Assembly (NCBI GenBank): GCA_023420715.1
Contig: JAEZVR010000162.1
Coordinates: 1-24,300, forward strand
Length of the DNA stretch: 24,300 nt
DNA from: Bacillota bacterium
Lineage (GTDB): Bacteria > Bacillota > Clostridia > Saccharofermentanales > Fastidiosipilaceae
Direction: 5' to 3'
The position numbers and the translations under genes are program-made. Positions 1 through 7,398 of the stretch are shown here, piece by piece. Under the pieces are notes generated by a model, which saw nothing but the letters and a program-made list of their open reading frames with translations, was not told where the DNA came from and searched no databases. The stretch's first letter is position 1; every line of letters begins with the position of its first letter.

Positions 1-393
1 GCCATTTCGATTCCGCAACAGACGCTGACACTTCAAGGGATAGCCGGTATTATTTTGTCAATTGGTATGGGTGTGGACGCCAACGTCATTATTTCTGAAC
101 GTATTCAAGAGGAAATTCGGAATGGCAATACGGTTAAGCAGGCTGTCGAAATTGGTTTTAACAAAGCCTTTTCTTCGGTCTTGGATGGTAATGTGACAGT
201 GGCCTTTGCAGCGCTTTGTTTGATCATTTTCGGTACAGGATCCATGTTGTCATTTGGTTATTCACTGCTTGTTGGTGTGGTGCTGAACTTGATTTGTGGT
301 GCGACACTTTCACATCATTTAACGCGTTCGCTGGTAACCTTTAAAGGATTCAATAAAGCGGGTTTCTTTGTGTCTAGAAAGGGGAGAGCATAA
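1..393 (+). CDS. secD: SecD protein-export membrane protein, C-terminal fragment
   Basis: This is the 3' end of secD; the gene begins before the window and the visible frame is open from base 1 to TAA at 391-393. SecD and SecF form the membrane complex that uses the proton motive force to help pull proteins through SecYEG. The visible 130 codons carry the conserved segment GIAGIILSIGMGVDANVII followed by an ERIQEE stretch, which matches the DANV/ERIREE membrane signature of the SecD C-terminal domain. Two to three hydrophobic segments and a basic tail follow. The stop overlaps the secF start in TAATG, so the two are translationally coupled. Identification is firm; the gene is truncated only by the window edge. 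Confidence 0.95.
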   Translation, partial: AISIPQQTLTLQGIAGIILSIGMGVDANVIISERIQEEIRNGNTVKQAVEIGFNKAFSSVLDGNVTVAFAALCLIIFGTGSMLSFGYSLLVGVVLNLICGATLSHHLTRSLVTFKGFNKAGFFVSRKGRA

Positions 394-1307
394 TGTTTAG
401 TTTTTATAAAAATCGCTTCCGTTTTCTAGCGGCGTCCATTTTGGTTGTTTTAGCTGGTATTGTCAGTTTATTGGTTTTTGGTTTGAAACTTGACATCCAA
501 TTCAAAGGCGGTAGTATTCTCAAGTACACGTATCAAGGTGATGTTGACACGGCGAAAGTACAGCAAATTGCAGAAGACAGCCTCAAAACAGATGTCACCG
601 TGCAATTGACCAGCGACCTGGCGACTCAGAAAAAAAGCATTGTGATTAGCGTGGCTGGCGATCAAGCTTTGAGTACGGATGAACAAACCAATCTTCGTAC
701 CGCATTAACGGGTGCGTTTCCAGAACAAAAAATCGAGGTTTCCGAAACCAATGTTGTTGATCCATATATTGGAAAGCAAACCTTGTTTAAGGGGTTATTG
801 GCTGTTGCGGTGTCCTCTTTATTGATTGTGTTGTATGTGTGGATTCGTTTCCGAACCATTTCTGGACCGTCGGCAGGTGTATTTTCTTTGTTTGCACTTT
901 TGCACGATGTCGTGATCGCCTTCTTTGTTTTCATTTTCATCGGCGCTCCACTGAACGAAACGGTTATTGCTGTGGTCTTGTCCATTCTTGGTTGGTCGGT
1001 CAACGACACCATCGTCATTTTTGACCGTATCCGCGAAAATGCAGGTCTACCAACCTTTAAGGGATTGACGTTGCCAGAATTGGTCGACCGATCGATTCAT
1101 CAGGTTTTAAGCCGTTCGGTGACCACGAGTGTTTGCGCCTTTCTGGCAATTTTAGTGGCTTATGTTTTTGCTGTTGTATACAATATCGAAAGTATTCGTT
1201 CTTTTGCGCTGCCAATGATGATTGGTATTTTGGTTGGATCTTATTCTTCAATCTTCTTGGCAACACCATTTTGGGCGCAATGGATGTCCAGAAAGCAACA
1301 AGCTTAA
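393..1307 (+). CDS. secF: SecF protein-export membrane protein
   Basis: SecF is the partner of SecD in the SecDF translocase accessory complex of the cytoplasmic membrane. The 304-residue length is normal for a separate SecF. Residues 1-30 form a basic start and TM1. An extracytoplasmic domain with the IQFKGGSIL signature (the SecF version of DFTGG) lies around 35-43. Five further hydrophobic segments fill residues 130-300. The motif SVNDTIVIFDRIREN, diagnostic of SecF, lies in the second half. The start ATG shares its first base with the secD stop. A terminator-like hairpin follows within 5 bases of the stop, so secD-secF appear to end a transcription unit. Confidence 0.96.
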   Translation: MFSFYKNRFRFLAASILVVLAGIVSLLVFGLKLDIQFKGGSILKYTYQGDVDTAKVQQIAEDSLKTDVTVQLTSDLATQKKSIVISVAGDQALSTDEQTNLRTALTGAFPEQKIEVSETNVVDPYIGKQTLFKGLLAVAVSSLLIVLYVWIRFRTISGPSAGVFSLFALLHDVVIAFFVFIFIGAPLNETVIAVVLSILGWSVNDTIVIFDRIRENAGLPTFKGLTLPELVDRSIHQVLSRSVTTSVCAFLAILVAYVFAVVYNIESIRSFALPMMIGILVGSYSSIFLATPFWAQWMSRKQQA

Positions 1308-1311
1308 ATCT

Positions 1312-1340
1312 AAAAGTGGCCTTCGGGCCACTTTTCATTT
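1312..1340 (+). terminator. Rho-independent terminator after secF
   Basis: A perfect 10-bp stem (AAAAGTGGCC at 1312-1321, GGCCACTTTT at 1326-1335) closes a TTCG tetraloop, the very stable C(UUCG)G form, and is followed by CATTTT. It lies directly after the secF stop. The downstream HAD gene's ribosome binding site begins only 9 bases after the stem, so that gene either depends on read-through or has a promoter not recognised here. Confidence 0.8.
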
Positions 1341-1355
1341 TCGAAGGAGGTTGAC

Positions 1356-2024
1356 GTGACAAATCGGGTGAAAGGGGCCATTTTTGATTTTGATGGTACC
1401 CTGGCAGATACGCTCTGGGTTTGGCGGAAAGTGGATCAGCTTTTTTTGGAACAATATGGATATACCTGTGACGAAGCCTATGTGGCGCAGATGCGCAATT
1501 TGTCATTTGTCGAAGCCGCTCATTGGACTTTGACACACTATAACCTACCCTGTACAGCAGCGGATATTTTACACCAATGGTTTAATCTGGCAGAGCAGTT
1601 GTACGCTACCTCGGTTACCCTAAAACCTGGCGCGAAGACCTATTTAAATCATTTGCGGCAATCTCAGATTCCCTTTGTTTTGGCCACCTCATCCAAACGG
1701 GCCTTTTGCGAATCTTTGCTTAAAGCAAACGATATCTATACTTGGTTTGCTGAACTTGTAACGGCAGACGAGGTAGCAGAAGCCAAGCGCGAACCAACCA
1801 TTTTTTTGGCTGCACAAACAGCCTTACGGTTGAAACCGCATGAAATCGTGGTTTTTGAAGATAGTTTACAAGCGGTTCAAACGGCAGCCCGAGCTGGTTT
1901 TCAGACGGCAGCTTTCTATGATGAACACGTTCCATCTGAATTTGAGGCGATGAAGCCGATTGCGACTTGGTCGTTGCAGAATTGGACTGAAGCTTTGGAG
2001 ACAGACATCTTTACATCAAATTGA
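1356..2024 (+). CDS. HAD-superfamily phosphatase, beta-phosphoglucomutase-like subfamily
   Basis: A 222-residue haloacid dehalogenase-type hydrolase, probably cytosolic, acting on a small phosphorylated metabolite that cannot be named from sequence. Motif I is DFDGTLADT with nucleophile D11 and acid/base D13. Motif II is TSS at 111-113. The motif III lysine is K144. The Mg-binding acids are E168 and D169 in FEDSLQAV. The insertion between motifs I and II (about residues 20-90) is a helical cap as in beta-phosphoglucomutase and PGP-like phosphatases. The GTG start at 1356 is supported by AAGGAGG at 1344-1350. Other possible roles are phosphoglycolate or sugar-phosphate phosphatase. Fold is certain, substrate unknown. 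Confidence 0.9.
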   Translation: MTNRVKGAIFDFDGTLADTLWVWRKVDQLFLEQYGYTCDEAYVAQMRNLSFVEAAHWTLTHYNLPCTAADILHQWFNLAEQLYATSVTLKPGAKTYLNHLRQSQIPFVLATSSKRAFCESLLKANDIYTWFAELVTADEVAEAKREPTIFLAAQTALRLKPHEIVVFEDSLQAVQTAARAGFQTAAFYDEHVPSEFEAMKPIATWSLQNWTEALETDIFTSN

Positions 2025-2033
2025 AGTTAGTCA

Positions 2034-2062
2034 TAGACAATTCATAGAAATTAGCATATACT
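2034..2062 (+). promoter_or_regulatory. Sigma-A-type promoter of the LRR surface protein gene
   Basis: TAGACA (2034-2039) and TATACT (2057-2062) are separated by 17 bases, a near-consensus vegetative promoter. Transcription would begin near 2069, about 29 bases before the ATG of the surface protein gene. Confidence 0.65.
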
Positions 2063-2090
2063 AACGCCAGCTTATCAGGAGGCAGGCGTT
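2063..2090 (+). other. Inverted repeat enclosing the SD of the LRR gene
   Basis: AACGCC (2063-2068) and GGCGTT (2085-2090) form a 6-bp stem with a 16-base loop, followed by a T-rich stretch. The AGGAGG at 2077-2082 lies in the loop and is 15 bases from the ATG at 2098, further than usual. The element may act as a weak terminator for the HAD gene. Because the 5' arm is just upstream of the predicted transcription start, it should not fold in transcripts from the local promoter. Confidence 0.35.
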
Positions 2091-2097
2091 TTTATTT

Positions 2098-4974
2098 ATG
2101 CAAGAACGAATTAAAAAGACATTCCAACGCTGTATCAGCCGGGTGATCATTAGCTGTTTGACCTGTTTTATCGCAATTGGGTTGGCAATACCGATCCGTG
2201 CTCAATCTGATTTTGAGCCAACAGATTTTGAAGCGGAAAACGGTGTTTTATATGGTTTAACCGAAGCGGGTGCAAGCAAATTAAAAGATCATCAAGGTCA
2301 TTTAACCCTGCCAAAGACTGGCTCGGATGGTGTTGAGATTACGCGAGTTGCTGCTTTTGCCTTTATTCCTAAAAAAAGCCAACATATACAGGAATATACT
2401 GGGCGAGAAGGTATTGGCGGTGAAGTGAATGATTTGGATGTGGATGGGATCCAGATTGTCGACCGTGGCGCTAATTTTGGATCGACGCTAATTAAGTCTG
2501 TACATGTGCCAGCCTCATACCGTCACATTGGCCAGGATGCTTTTGCATTTAACAAGACCTTGTCTGAGGTGACCTTTGAAGAGGGTCTCATTTCGATTAG
2601 TGATTATGCATTTGCTCATGGTGTGATACACACGCTTAATCTCCCAAAAACCTTAAAAAGATTAGGGGATCAGGTTTTTTTTGATAACCAAATTTCCGGC
2701 ACCCTCGTCGTACCGTCTCTTTTGACCGATATTGGCGAACGGGTGTTTAAAGGGAATCGTCTAACTGGCGTTACGTTTGAAGGTGAAGGCATTGAAGTCC
2801 TCAAAGAGGCTGTTTTTGAAGATAACAGTCTACAGCGTGTCCGCATCCCAGCTTCTATTCGTCAAATTGAAGCAGATACCTTTGGCGCTAATCCAGGAGA
2901 TCCAGAATATGGTTATTTTGTGGTTTTAACGACGCCAAACGGAGATAATCCAAAGGGGCTGATCGATCGCGGGAATTACTTTGTAGATCCAAGTGAAGAG
3001 AAGAAAACGAGTCTTTTGGAAATTGATACGAGTGTTTGGGAGCCGGCAGATTTTCGTTTCGATGGTGATACCATCTTGGGTTTTTCACAGCGCGGGGAAT
3101 TTAAGGTGCGTACGAATAAGACATTGGTATTGCCTGCGATGAATGGTAATCAGCCAATTACAAAAATTGCACCTAACGCGTTTAGAAATGTCGATTTAAC
3201 GGGTGATCAGCTTAAGAAATATGATATTGAATCGGTAGAACTCCCACCTGGACTGACTGAAATCGGCAGCTTTGCCTTTCAGTCAAACCGTTTGACAGAA
3301 TTGCTCATTGATACAGATGCACCCTTATTGCGTATTGGCGAAGGTGCTTTTATGAATAATCAGCTTGAAATGCTGAGTTTACCGTCTGGATTGCAGTATA
3401 TTGGAGATGCGGCTTTTCATATTAACAATTTGAATTTTGTCCTCATTCCTCAATCCACTGAGTTTTTAGGGCGATCGGCTTTCCGTCAAAATAATCTTGA
3501 ATTTGGTGTGGGCTTTGAGGAAGGTGCAAAGTTGCGCCGTATCGAAGAAATGGCGTTTGCAGAAAGCCATGTTGCTCAGGTTTTATTCGAAAATGCAACC
3601 TCGTTAGAAGAAATTGCGGTTCAAGCATTCGCTGATAATCAAATTGAAACGCTTGAGTTGCCACCAGCGCTTAAAACGATTGAAGCGGAAGCTTTTAGAT
3701 CGAATCAAATCACGCAGTTTGAAGCGCCAAAAAGTTTAAGCCATATTTTCTTTAATGCATTCGACGATAATCCTGGTTCTCCGTCTGCGGGAAATAAGGT
3801 TTTGGTCACCTTACCGGGCGATGTTACCACAACCTCGCTGGCCGACGGGGATCACTTTGTGATCGATCCGCGTTTGACCGTATCTGATACAGAGCCAATT
3901 AAGGCAATTTTGGAAAAGGTTCAAAAGGTTCTGGATGAACAGGAGAAATTATCACAGAAAACACTTTCTGATGCGATGCTGGATACGCTTCAAGAGCTGA
4001 AGGAAACAGGTGAAAACCTGCTAAAACAAGCCAGTGTCAGTCAAGGTCAGGCGGCAAATTATCTGTATAAAGCACCCTTTTTCTTGGATCGTATCCCGCT
4101 AGACCGAGCTATTGTCCGTGCGAATCGTGCTTTGCAAAAGGGTATGCCTGAGCGCTCTGATGAGGAGAAACTATTAAAAAACAAATTGGCATATGTTGAA
4201 CAACATCGTCAAAATGCAGCTTGGAATCAGGAAAAGCTCGAGCGTGCTCAGACGGAATTAGAAAGATTGACGGATTTATACTTGGGCGAAGGCGAGATTG
4301 CTCAAACGAAAATGATCCAAGGTGTTTATGAATTGACGTCTAGTTTGCCGATTCCCTCATATTACATAGGCTTGAATGTTTATTTTAAGCCGGATGGCGA
4401 GATCTATTATGTCTTAGACCGCAGTTATGATATTGGCGAAGGGCAAAAAGACGAGTGGGGGAATCAAATCCTCAATGTCGATGAAGATAATGAAGGTTAT
4501 CACGAACTTGCCTTGGTTACTTTACCAGACTATGAAGGTAAGCTAGCTAAAGACATCGTTAAGCTAGATGTCGATCGTATTGGCGGGATTCGTATGGTTC
4601 CAAAAGCAGCAGAGCATCGAGCTGGTATTTATGCGGCTGTCGCCGATGCGGCCAAAGACTTCTTAGCTGAAACAAATGTGTCAAAGCCAACTGAGGAGGA
4701 CCCATCTAAGATTTCTGAAAAGGATCCATCACAGACCACAAAACCGGATGTTTTAGATCCAAAACCGGGATCCAACGCAGATCATCACGCTCAAGAAGAG
4801 ATAACGGAAAAACTGACGGAACAGACGACTAAAATTATTGAGGTGGTCAGAGCAGTACCCAGAACGGGTGAAATAGTCTCAACTTGTGTCAATTTGGGTG
4901 TCGGCCTATTGTTGATCGCTATTGGTGCGGTCGTAATTGGCCTGAGATATCAAATTTATAGGAAGCATAGATAG
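2098..4974 (+). CDS. BspA-like leucine-rich-repeat surface protein with LPxTG-like anchor
   Basis: A 958-residue secreted protein predicted to be fixed to the cell wall. Residues 1-35 are a signal peptide (basic start, hydrophobic core, probable cleavage after IRA). Two similar modules follow, at about 39-298 and 314-591. Each starts with an (F/W)EPxDF segment, runs through BspA/LRR_5-type repeats (recurring ...LPxxLxxIGxxAFxxN...), and ends with NPG...YFVDP-like sequence. Residues 600-740 are charged and helical, probably coiled coil. Residues 750-835 form a separate globular piece, and 858-900 a Pro/Thr/Lys/Asp-rich wall-spanning linker. The C-terminus has VPRTGE (919-924), a membrane segment and the basic tail YRKHR, as in sortase substrates. 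Such proteins often act in adhesion; the ligand is unknown. No sortase lies in the window. Confidence 0.9.
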   Translation: MQERIKKTFQRCISRVIISCLTCFIAIGLAIPIRAQSDFEPTDFEAENGVLYGLTEAGASKLKDHQGHLTLPKTGSDGVEITRVAAFAFIPKKSQHIQEYTGREGIGGEVNDLDVDGIQIVDRGANFGSTLIKSVHVPASYRHIGQDAFAFNKTLSEVTFEEGLISISDYAFAHGVIHTLNLPKTLKRLGDQVFFDNQISGTLVVPSLLTDIGERVFKGNRLTGVTFEGEGIEVLKEAVFEDNSLQRVRIPASIRQIEADTFGANPGDPEYGYFVVLTTPNGDNPKGLIDRGNYFVDPSEEKKTSLLEIDTSVWEPADFRFDGDTILGFSQRGEFKVRTNKTLVLPAMNGNQPITKIAPNAFRNVDLTGDQLKKYDIESVELPPGLTEIGSFAFQSNRLTELLIDTDAPLLRIGEGAFMNNQLEMLSLPSGLQYIGDAAFHINNLNFVLIPQSTEFLGRSAFRQNNLEFGVGFEEGAKLRRIEEMAFAESHVAQVLFENATSLEEIAVQAFADNQIETLELPPALKTIEAEAFRSNQITQFEAPKSLSHIFFNAFDDNPGSPSAGNKVLVTLPGDVTTTSLADGDHFVIDPRLTVSDTEPIKAILEKVQKVLDEQEKLSQKTLSDAMLDTLQELKETGENLLKQASVSQGQAANYLYKAPFFLDRIPLDRAIVRANRALQKGMPERSDEEKLLKNKLAYVEQHRQNAAWNQEKLERAQTELERLTDLYLGEGEIAQTKMIQGVYELTSSLPIPSYYIGLNVYFKPDGEIYYVLDRSYDIGEGQKDEWGNQILNVDEDNEGYHELALVTLPDYEGKLAKDIVKLDVDRIGGIRMVPKAAEHRAGIYAAVADAAKDFLAETNVSKPTEEDPSKISEKDPSQTTKPDVLDPKPGSNADHHAQEEITEKLTEQTTKIIEVVRAVPRTGEIVSTCVNLGVGLLLIAIGAVVIGLRYQIYRKHR
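2212..3870 (+). repeat. Internal duplication of an LRR module (two diverged copies)
   Basis: Copy 1 (2212-2991, residues 39-298) and copy 2 (3037-3870, residues 314-591) share the same order of parts. The heads are FEPTDFEAENGVLYGL and WEPADFRFDGDTILGF. Both continue to a beta segment (LTLPKTG / LVLPAMNG) and an AFAF / NAF-type repeat start, then LRR repeats. The tails are NPGDP...VVLTTPNG...YFVDP and NPGSP...VLVTLPGD...FVIDP. The copies differ clearly at residue level, so the duplication is old and would not be obvious at DNA level. Confidence 0.7.
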
Positions 4975-4986
4975 ATGATTGTTCGT

Positions 4987-5013
4987 GGCTGGGCGCATGC
5001 AGTTCGTCCAGCC
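4987..5013 (+). other. Hairpin after the LRR gene, role unclear
   Basis: GGCTGGGC (4987-4994) pairs with GTCCAGCC (5006-5013) with one G-U pair and an 11-base loop, 12 bases after the LRR stop. It is followed by an A-run rather than a T-run, so it is not a standard terminator on either strand. It may protect the mRNA 3' end. Confidence 0.35.
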
Positions 5014-5029
5014 CGATCAAAAAAAATGG

Positions 5030-5059
5030 TTGTTGTTTTCTATTTTACGGTGTTATAAT
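5030..5059 (+). promoter_or_regulatory. Promoter of the iron-uptake gene block
   Basis: A consensus -10 TATAAT (5054-5059) preceded by TG one base upstream (extended -10, TGTTATAAT) and a weak -35 TTGTTG (5030-5035) at 18-base spacing. It lies about 60 bases before the FTR1 start and is the only good promoter seen before the eleven-gene block. Confidence 0.65.
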
Positions 5060-5061
5060 TT

Positions 5062-5084
5062 GCTAACGGATAACATCAGCTAAC
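5062..5084 (+). promoter_or_regulatory. GCTAAC direct repeats at the transcription start, possible operator
   Basis: GCTAAC occurs at 5062-5067 and 5079-5084, 17 bases apart, with a related ATAAC between them, immediately downstream of the -10 box. The half-site (A)GCTAACTAA resembles one arm of DtxR/IdeR-type iron boxes (GGCTAACCTAA), but no full palindrome is present and no Fur box was found. It is a candidate site only. Confidence 0.25.
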
Positions 5085-5118
5085 TAAGCGATCCATTAGA
5101 GTCATGGAGGATGACGTT

Positions 5119-6558
5119 TTGAAAACACAAATTTTGAAGCGTTCTTTTTTTGGAGTTGTGGTCATAGCCTTGTTAATGGCCATCTTTCTGCCCGTTCACG
5201 CAACCTTTGCTGCAAAGAAAAAGCAATATGACGATTGGCAGGGTGTGGCAAAGGATATGCATCTGGTCTTTATGGAGGCCGTCAAAAATATTGATGCGGG
5301 CGATGCTAAAGCGGCCTATGACAATATGAACGATGCCTATTTTGGATATTACGAAGTGCAAGGCTTTGAAAAAAATGTCATGTTTGCCATTTCAAAAGAC
5401 CGTGTTAACCATATCGAAGGTCTTTTCAGAGACATCAAGCATTCGCTTTTAGGGAATATTGAGAACGATCACGAAACCATTAAAAATGCGATCTATGATT
5501 TGTCGCGTAAAGTATACCGTGATGCCATGGTGCTCGATGGTGTTGTGCACGAAGATGCTGCAAATGAAGTGGGTAATGTGGTCTTCGGAGACGATATCCC
5601 CGCTGCGGTTAAGGGATCGGCTGATGTCGAACAACCAGTTGTTTCAACCAATTCTCAGGAAAAGACGCCTGAACAAGTGGCAGCCTCTGCGGAACGTTCA
5701 AAGCATTTTTCCTTTTTTACGTCTTTTGGTTTGCTGCTGCGTGAAGGTCTTGAAGCCATTTTAGTTTGTGTTGCCATTATTGCCTATTTGGTTAAAACCG
5801 GAAATAAACACTTATGTCGCTGGGTCTACTGGGGTATGCTTGCCGGGCTCATTGGCTCAGTCGGTTTGGCGATCTTGATCAATTTCATTTTTGGTGGTTT
5901 AGGCCAAGAACTGGTGGATGGCTGGACCATGTTCATTGCCGTTATTGTTCTCTTCTGGGTCAGCAACTGGATGTTGTCCCGTTCTAGCGAAGAAGCTTGG
6001 GAAAACTATATTCACCGCCAAATTAATAAATCAATTAACAAGCGGAATATGTATGGTTTGGTTGGTGCCGCATTCTTGGCCGTCATTCGTGAAGGTGCCG
6101 AGTTGATTCTGTTTTATAAAGCTGCCTTTAGTGGCGGTATGACGGATAAAACCTATGCGGCATTAGGTTTTGTGGCCGCTTTGGTTATTCTCGTTATTGT
6201 TTATCTTGTGTTTAGATTCACAACAGTTCGCCTACCGCTCAAACCTTTCTTCTTTGTCACCAGTATTTTGCTGTATGTCTTGTGCATCAGTTTCATGGGC
6301 AAAGGGGTGCAAGAACTCAGCGAAGCAGGCGTCATTTCTGGCGGTACCGTTATTCCGGCCATGAACGGCTTTAGTATTGATGAATTAGGTATTTACGATC
6401 GCGCGGAAACCTTGATCCCGCAAATTATGATACTCATTGCTTCTCTTTGGATCATTCTGTCGACAGTCATGAAGTCTAGAAGGGCCAAAAAGGAGATTGA
6501 GGCAATAAAACAAGACGCAGTTGAAGTCCATGAATCGGCTGAAACCTTGGCTGAATAA
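5119..6558 (+). CDS. FTR1-family iron permease with N-terminal extracytoplasmic domain
   Basis: An integral membrane iron transporter of the FTR1/EfeU family and probably the import channel of this locus. I chose the TTG at 5119 because GGAGG at 5106-5110 sits 8 bases upstream; the in-frame ATG at 5104 overlaps that site and has no ribosome binding site of its own. This gives 479 residues. Residues 1-31 are a signal peptide or first membrane anchor. About 35-190 is a mostly helical extracytoplasmic domain rich in acidic and aromatic residues. The FTR1 domain of about seven TM segments starts near 198. Both iron-motif copies are present: REGLE at 208-212 and REGAE at 324-328. It is first in the block, ahead of the P19-like gene, as in the Campylobacter p19 locus. 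Whether Fe2+ or Fe3+ crosses the membrane is not settled by sequence. Confidence 0.93.
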   Translation: MKTQILKRSFFGVVVIALLMAIFLPVHATFAAKKKQYDDWQGVAKDMHLVFMEAVKNIDAGDAKAAYDNMNDAYFGYYEVQGFEKNVMFAISKDRVNHIEGLFRDIKHSLLGNIENDHETIKNAIYDLSRKVYRDAMVLDGVVHEDAANEVGNVVFGDDIPAAVKGSADVEQPVVSTNSQEKTPEQVAASAERSKHFSFFTSFGLLLREGLEAILVCVAIIAYLVKTGNKHLCRWVYWGMLAGLIGSVGLAILINFIFGGLGQELVDGWTMFIAVIVLFWVSNWMLSRSSEEAWENYIHRQINKSINKRNMYGLVGAAFLAVIREGAELILFYKAAFSGGMTDKTYAALGFVAALVILVIVYLVFRFTTVRLPLKPFFFVTSILLYVLCISFMGKGVQELSEAGVISGGTVIPAMNGFSIDELGIYDRAETLIPQIMILIASLWIILSTVMKSRRAKKEIEAIKQDAVEVHESAETLAE

Positions 6559-6600
6559 CTTCAAACGTCAAAACATGCATTGCATGAGGAGGAGAAACAG

Positions 6601-7323
6601 ATGAAGAAAAAATTAACTGCATTGATGCTCGCTGGTGTCGTGTGCGCCGCTCTTGGCTTGACAGGTTGTGGCCAACAAAAAGCACCGGCAACAACAGATA
6701 GCCAACCTAAGGCATCTGATTCTGCAAAACCATCAGATGATGCAAAGACATCAGAAAGCAACAGTGCTCAACCGTCTGCAGCCGCTGAAAAACCCGGTGA
6801 ATCCGGTTTTGCGGAAGAACCAATCGGTGAAGAAGTGATTGTTGGCCCATACAAGGTGGCGGCAGTTTATTTCCAAGGCGTGGATATGATCCCAGAAGGC
6901 CGTCAACCCAGTGCTGCTGAATCTGATATGCATTTGGAAGCGGATATTCATTTGACGAGTGAAGCTGCTAAAACATTTGGTTTTGGTGACGGTGAAGAAA
7001 TTTGGCCTGCCTATTTGACCGTTAACTATGTTGTCTCTAAAGAAGATGGTACAGAAGTCACATCCGGTGCATTCATGCCGATGAACGCAGATGATGGTGC
7101 GCATTACGGTGCGAACATCAAAAAAGGTGTGATCCCTGTTGGCAAATATAAGTTAAGATTTGAAATCCAACCATCTTCAGATTACCTGCTCCATGTTGAT
7201 GAAGAAACGGGTGTGCCGGCTGTTCGTGGTGGCGGCTCAAAAGATGCTGCAGCAGAGTACTACAAAAAGCAAATTGCTGAATTCGATTGGGACTATGCAG
7301 CCGTTCAATTGACCGATAAATAA
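6601..7323 (+). CDS. P19/Tpd-family iron-binding lipoprotein
   Basis: An extracytoplasmic iron-binding protein that likely hands iron to the FTR1 permease. AGGAGG at 6587-6592 fixes the start at 6601 (the in-frame TTG at 6580 would leave that site inside the gene), giving 240 residues. The signal peptide ends in the lipobox LTGC with C23 as lipidated residue, so the protein is membrane-tethered rather than periplasmic as in Gram-negatives. Residues 25-70 are a Ser/Ala/Lys/Asp linker. The P19 domain runs from about 75 to 235. The metal ligands expected in this family are visible: MHLEAD (H111, E113), FMPM (M159 or M161), DGAHYG (H168) and LLHVD (H198). P19 proteins bind Cu and Fe in this type of site. 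Located 42 bases after FTR1. Confidence 0.92.
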   Translation: MKKKLTALMLAGVVCAALGLTGCGQQKAPATTDSQPKASDSAKPSDDAKTSESNSAQPSAAAEKPGESGFAEEPIGEEVIVGPYKVAAVYFQGVDMIPEGRQPSAAESDMHLEADIHLTSEAAKTFGFGDGEEIWPAYLTVNYVVSKEDGTEVTSGAFMPMNADDGAHYGANIKKGVIPVGKYKLRFEIQPSSDYLLHVDEETGVPAVRGGGSKDAAAEYYKKQIAEFDWDYAAVQLTDK

Positions 7324-7342
7324 ACGATTTAATAAAATTGGT

Positions 7343-7383
7343 TGCGACAGACCAGGTGAGAAATCATCTGGTCTACTGTCGCA
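7343..7383 (+). other. Long stem-loop between P19-like and DUF2318 genes
   Basis: TGCGACA (7343-7349) pairs with TGTCGCA (7377-7383), and GACCAG (7350-7355) with CTGGTC (7368-7373). A 3-base bulge (7374-7376) and a 12-base loop complete the structure. Only TTT follows, so it is a weak terminator at best. It fits an mRNA-processing or attenuation element that would let FTR1 and P19 be made in excess of the downstream genes. Confidence 0.55.
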
Positions 7384-7398
7384 TTTAGGGGTGTTCTC

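Noticed and set aside
1057..1536. 159-codon open frame on the minus strand
   Set aside because: It lies across secF and the HAD gene, both certain on the plus strand, covers a terminator and has no ribosome binding site or recognisable family.
4987..5025. Hairpin plus A-run as a terminator
   Set aside because: No T-run follows the stem on either strand, so it was listed only as a hairpin of unclear role.
5060..5103. Possible Fur box at the iron block promoter
   Set aside because: No match to the GATAATGATAATCATTATC pattern; only weak GATAAC-like pieces without symmetry.
6574..6586. Perfect palindrome CATGCA-T-TGCATG before the P19-like gene
   Set aside because: Only 13 bases, just upstream of the ribosome binding site, with no second copy at the block promoter; probably chance.
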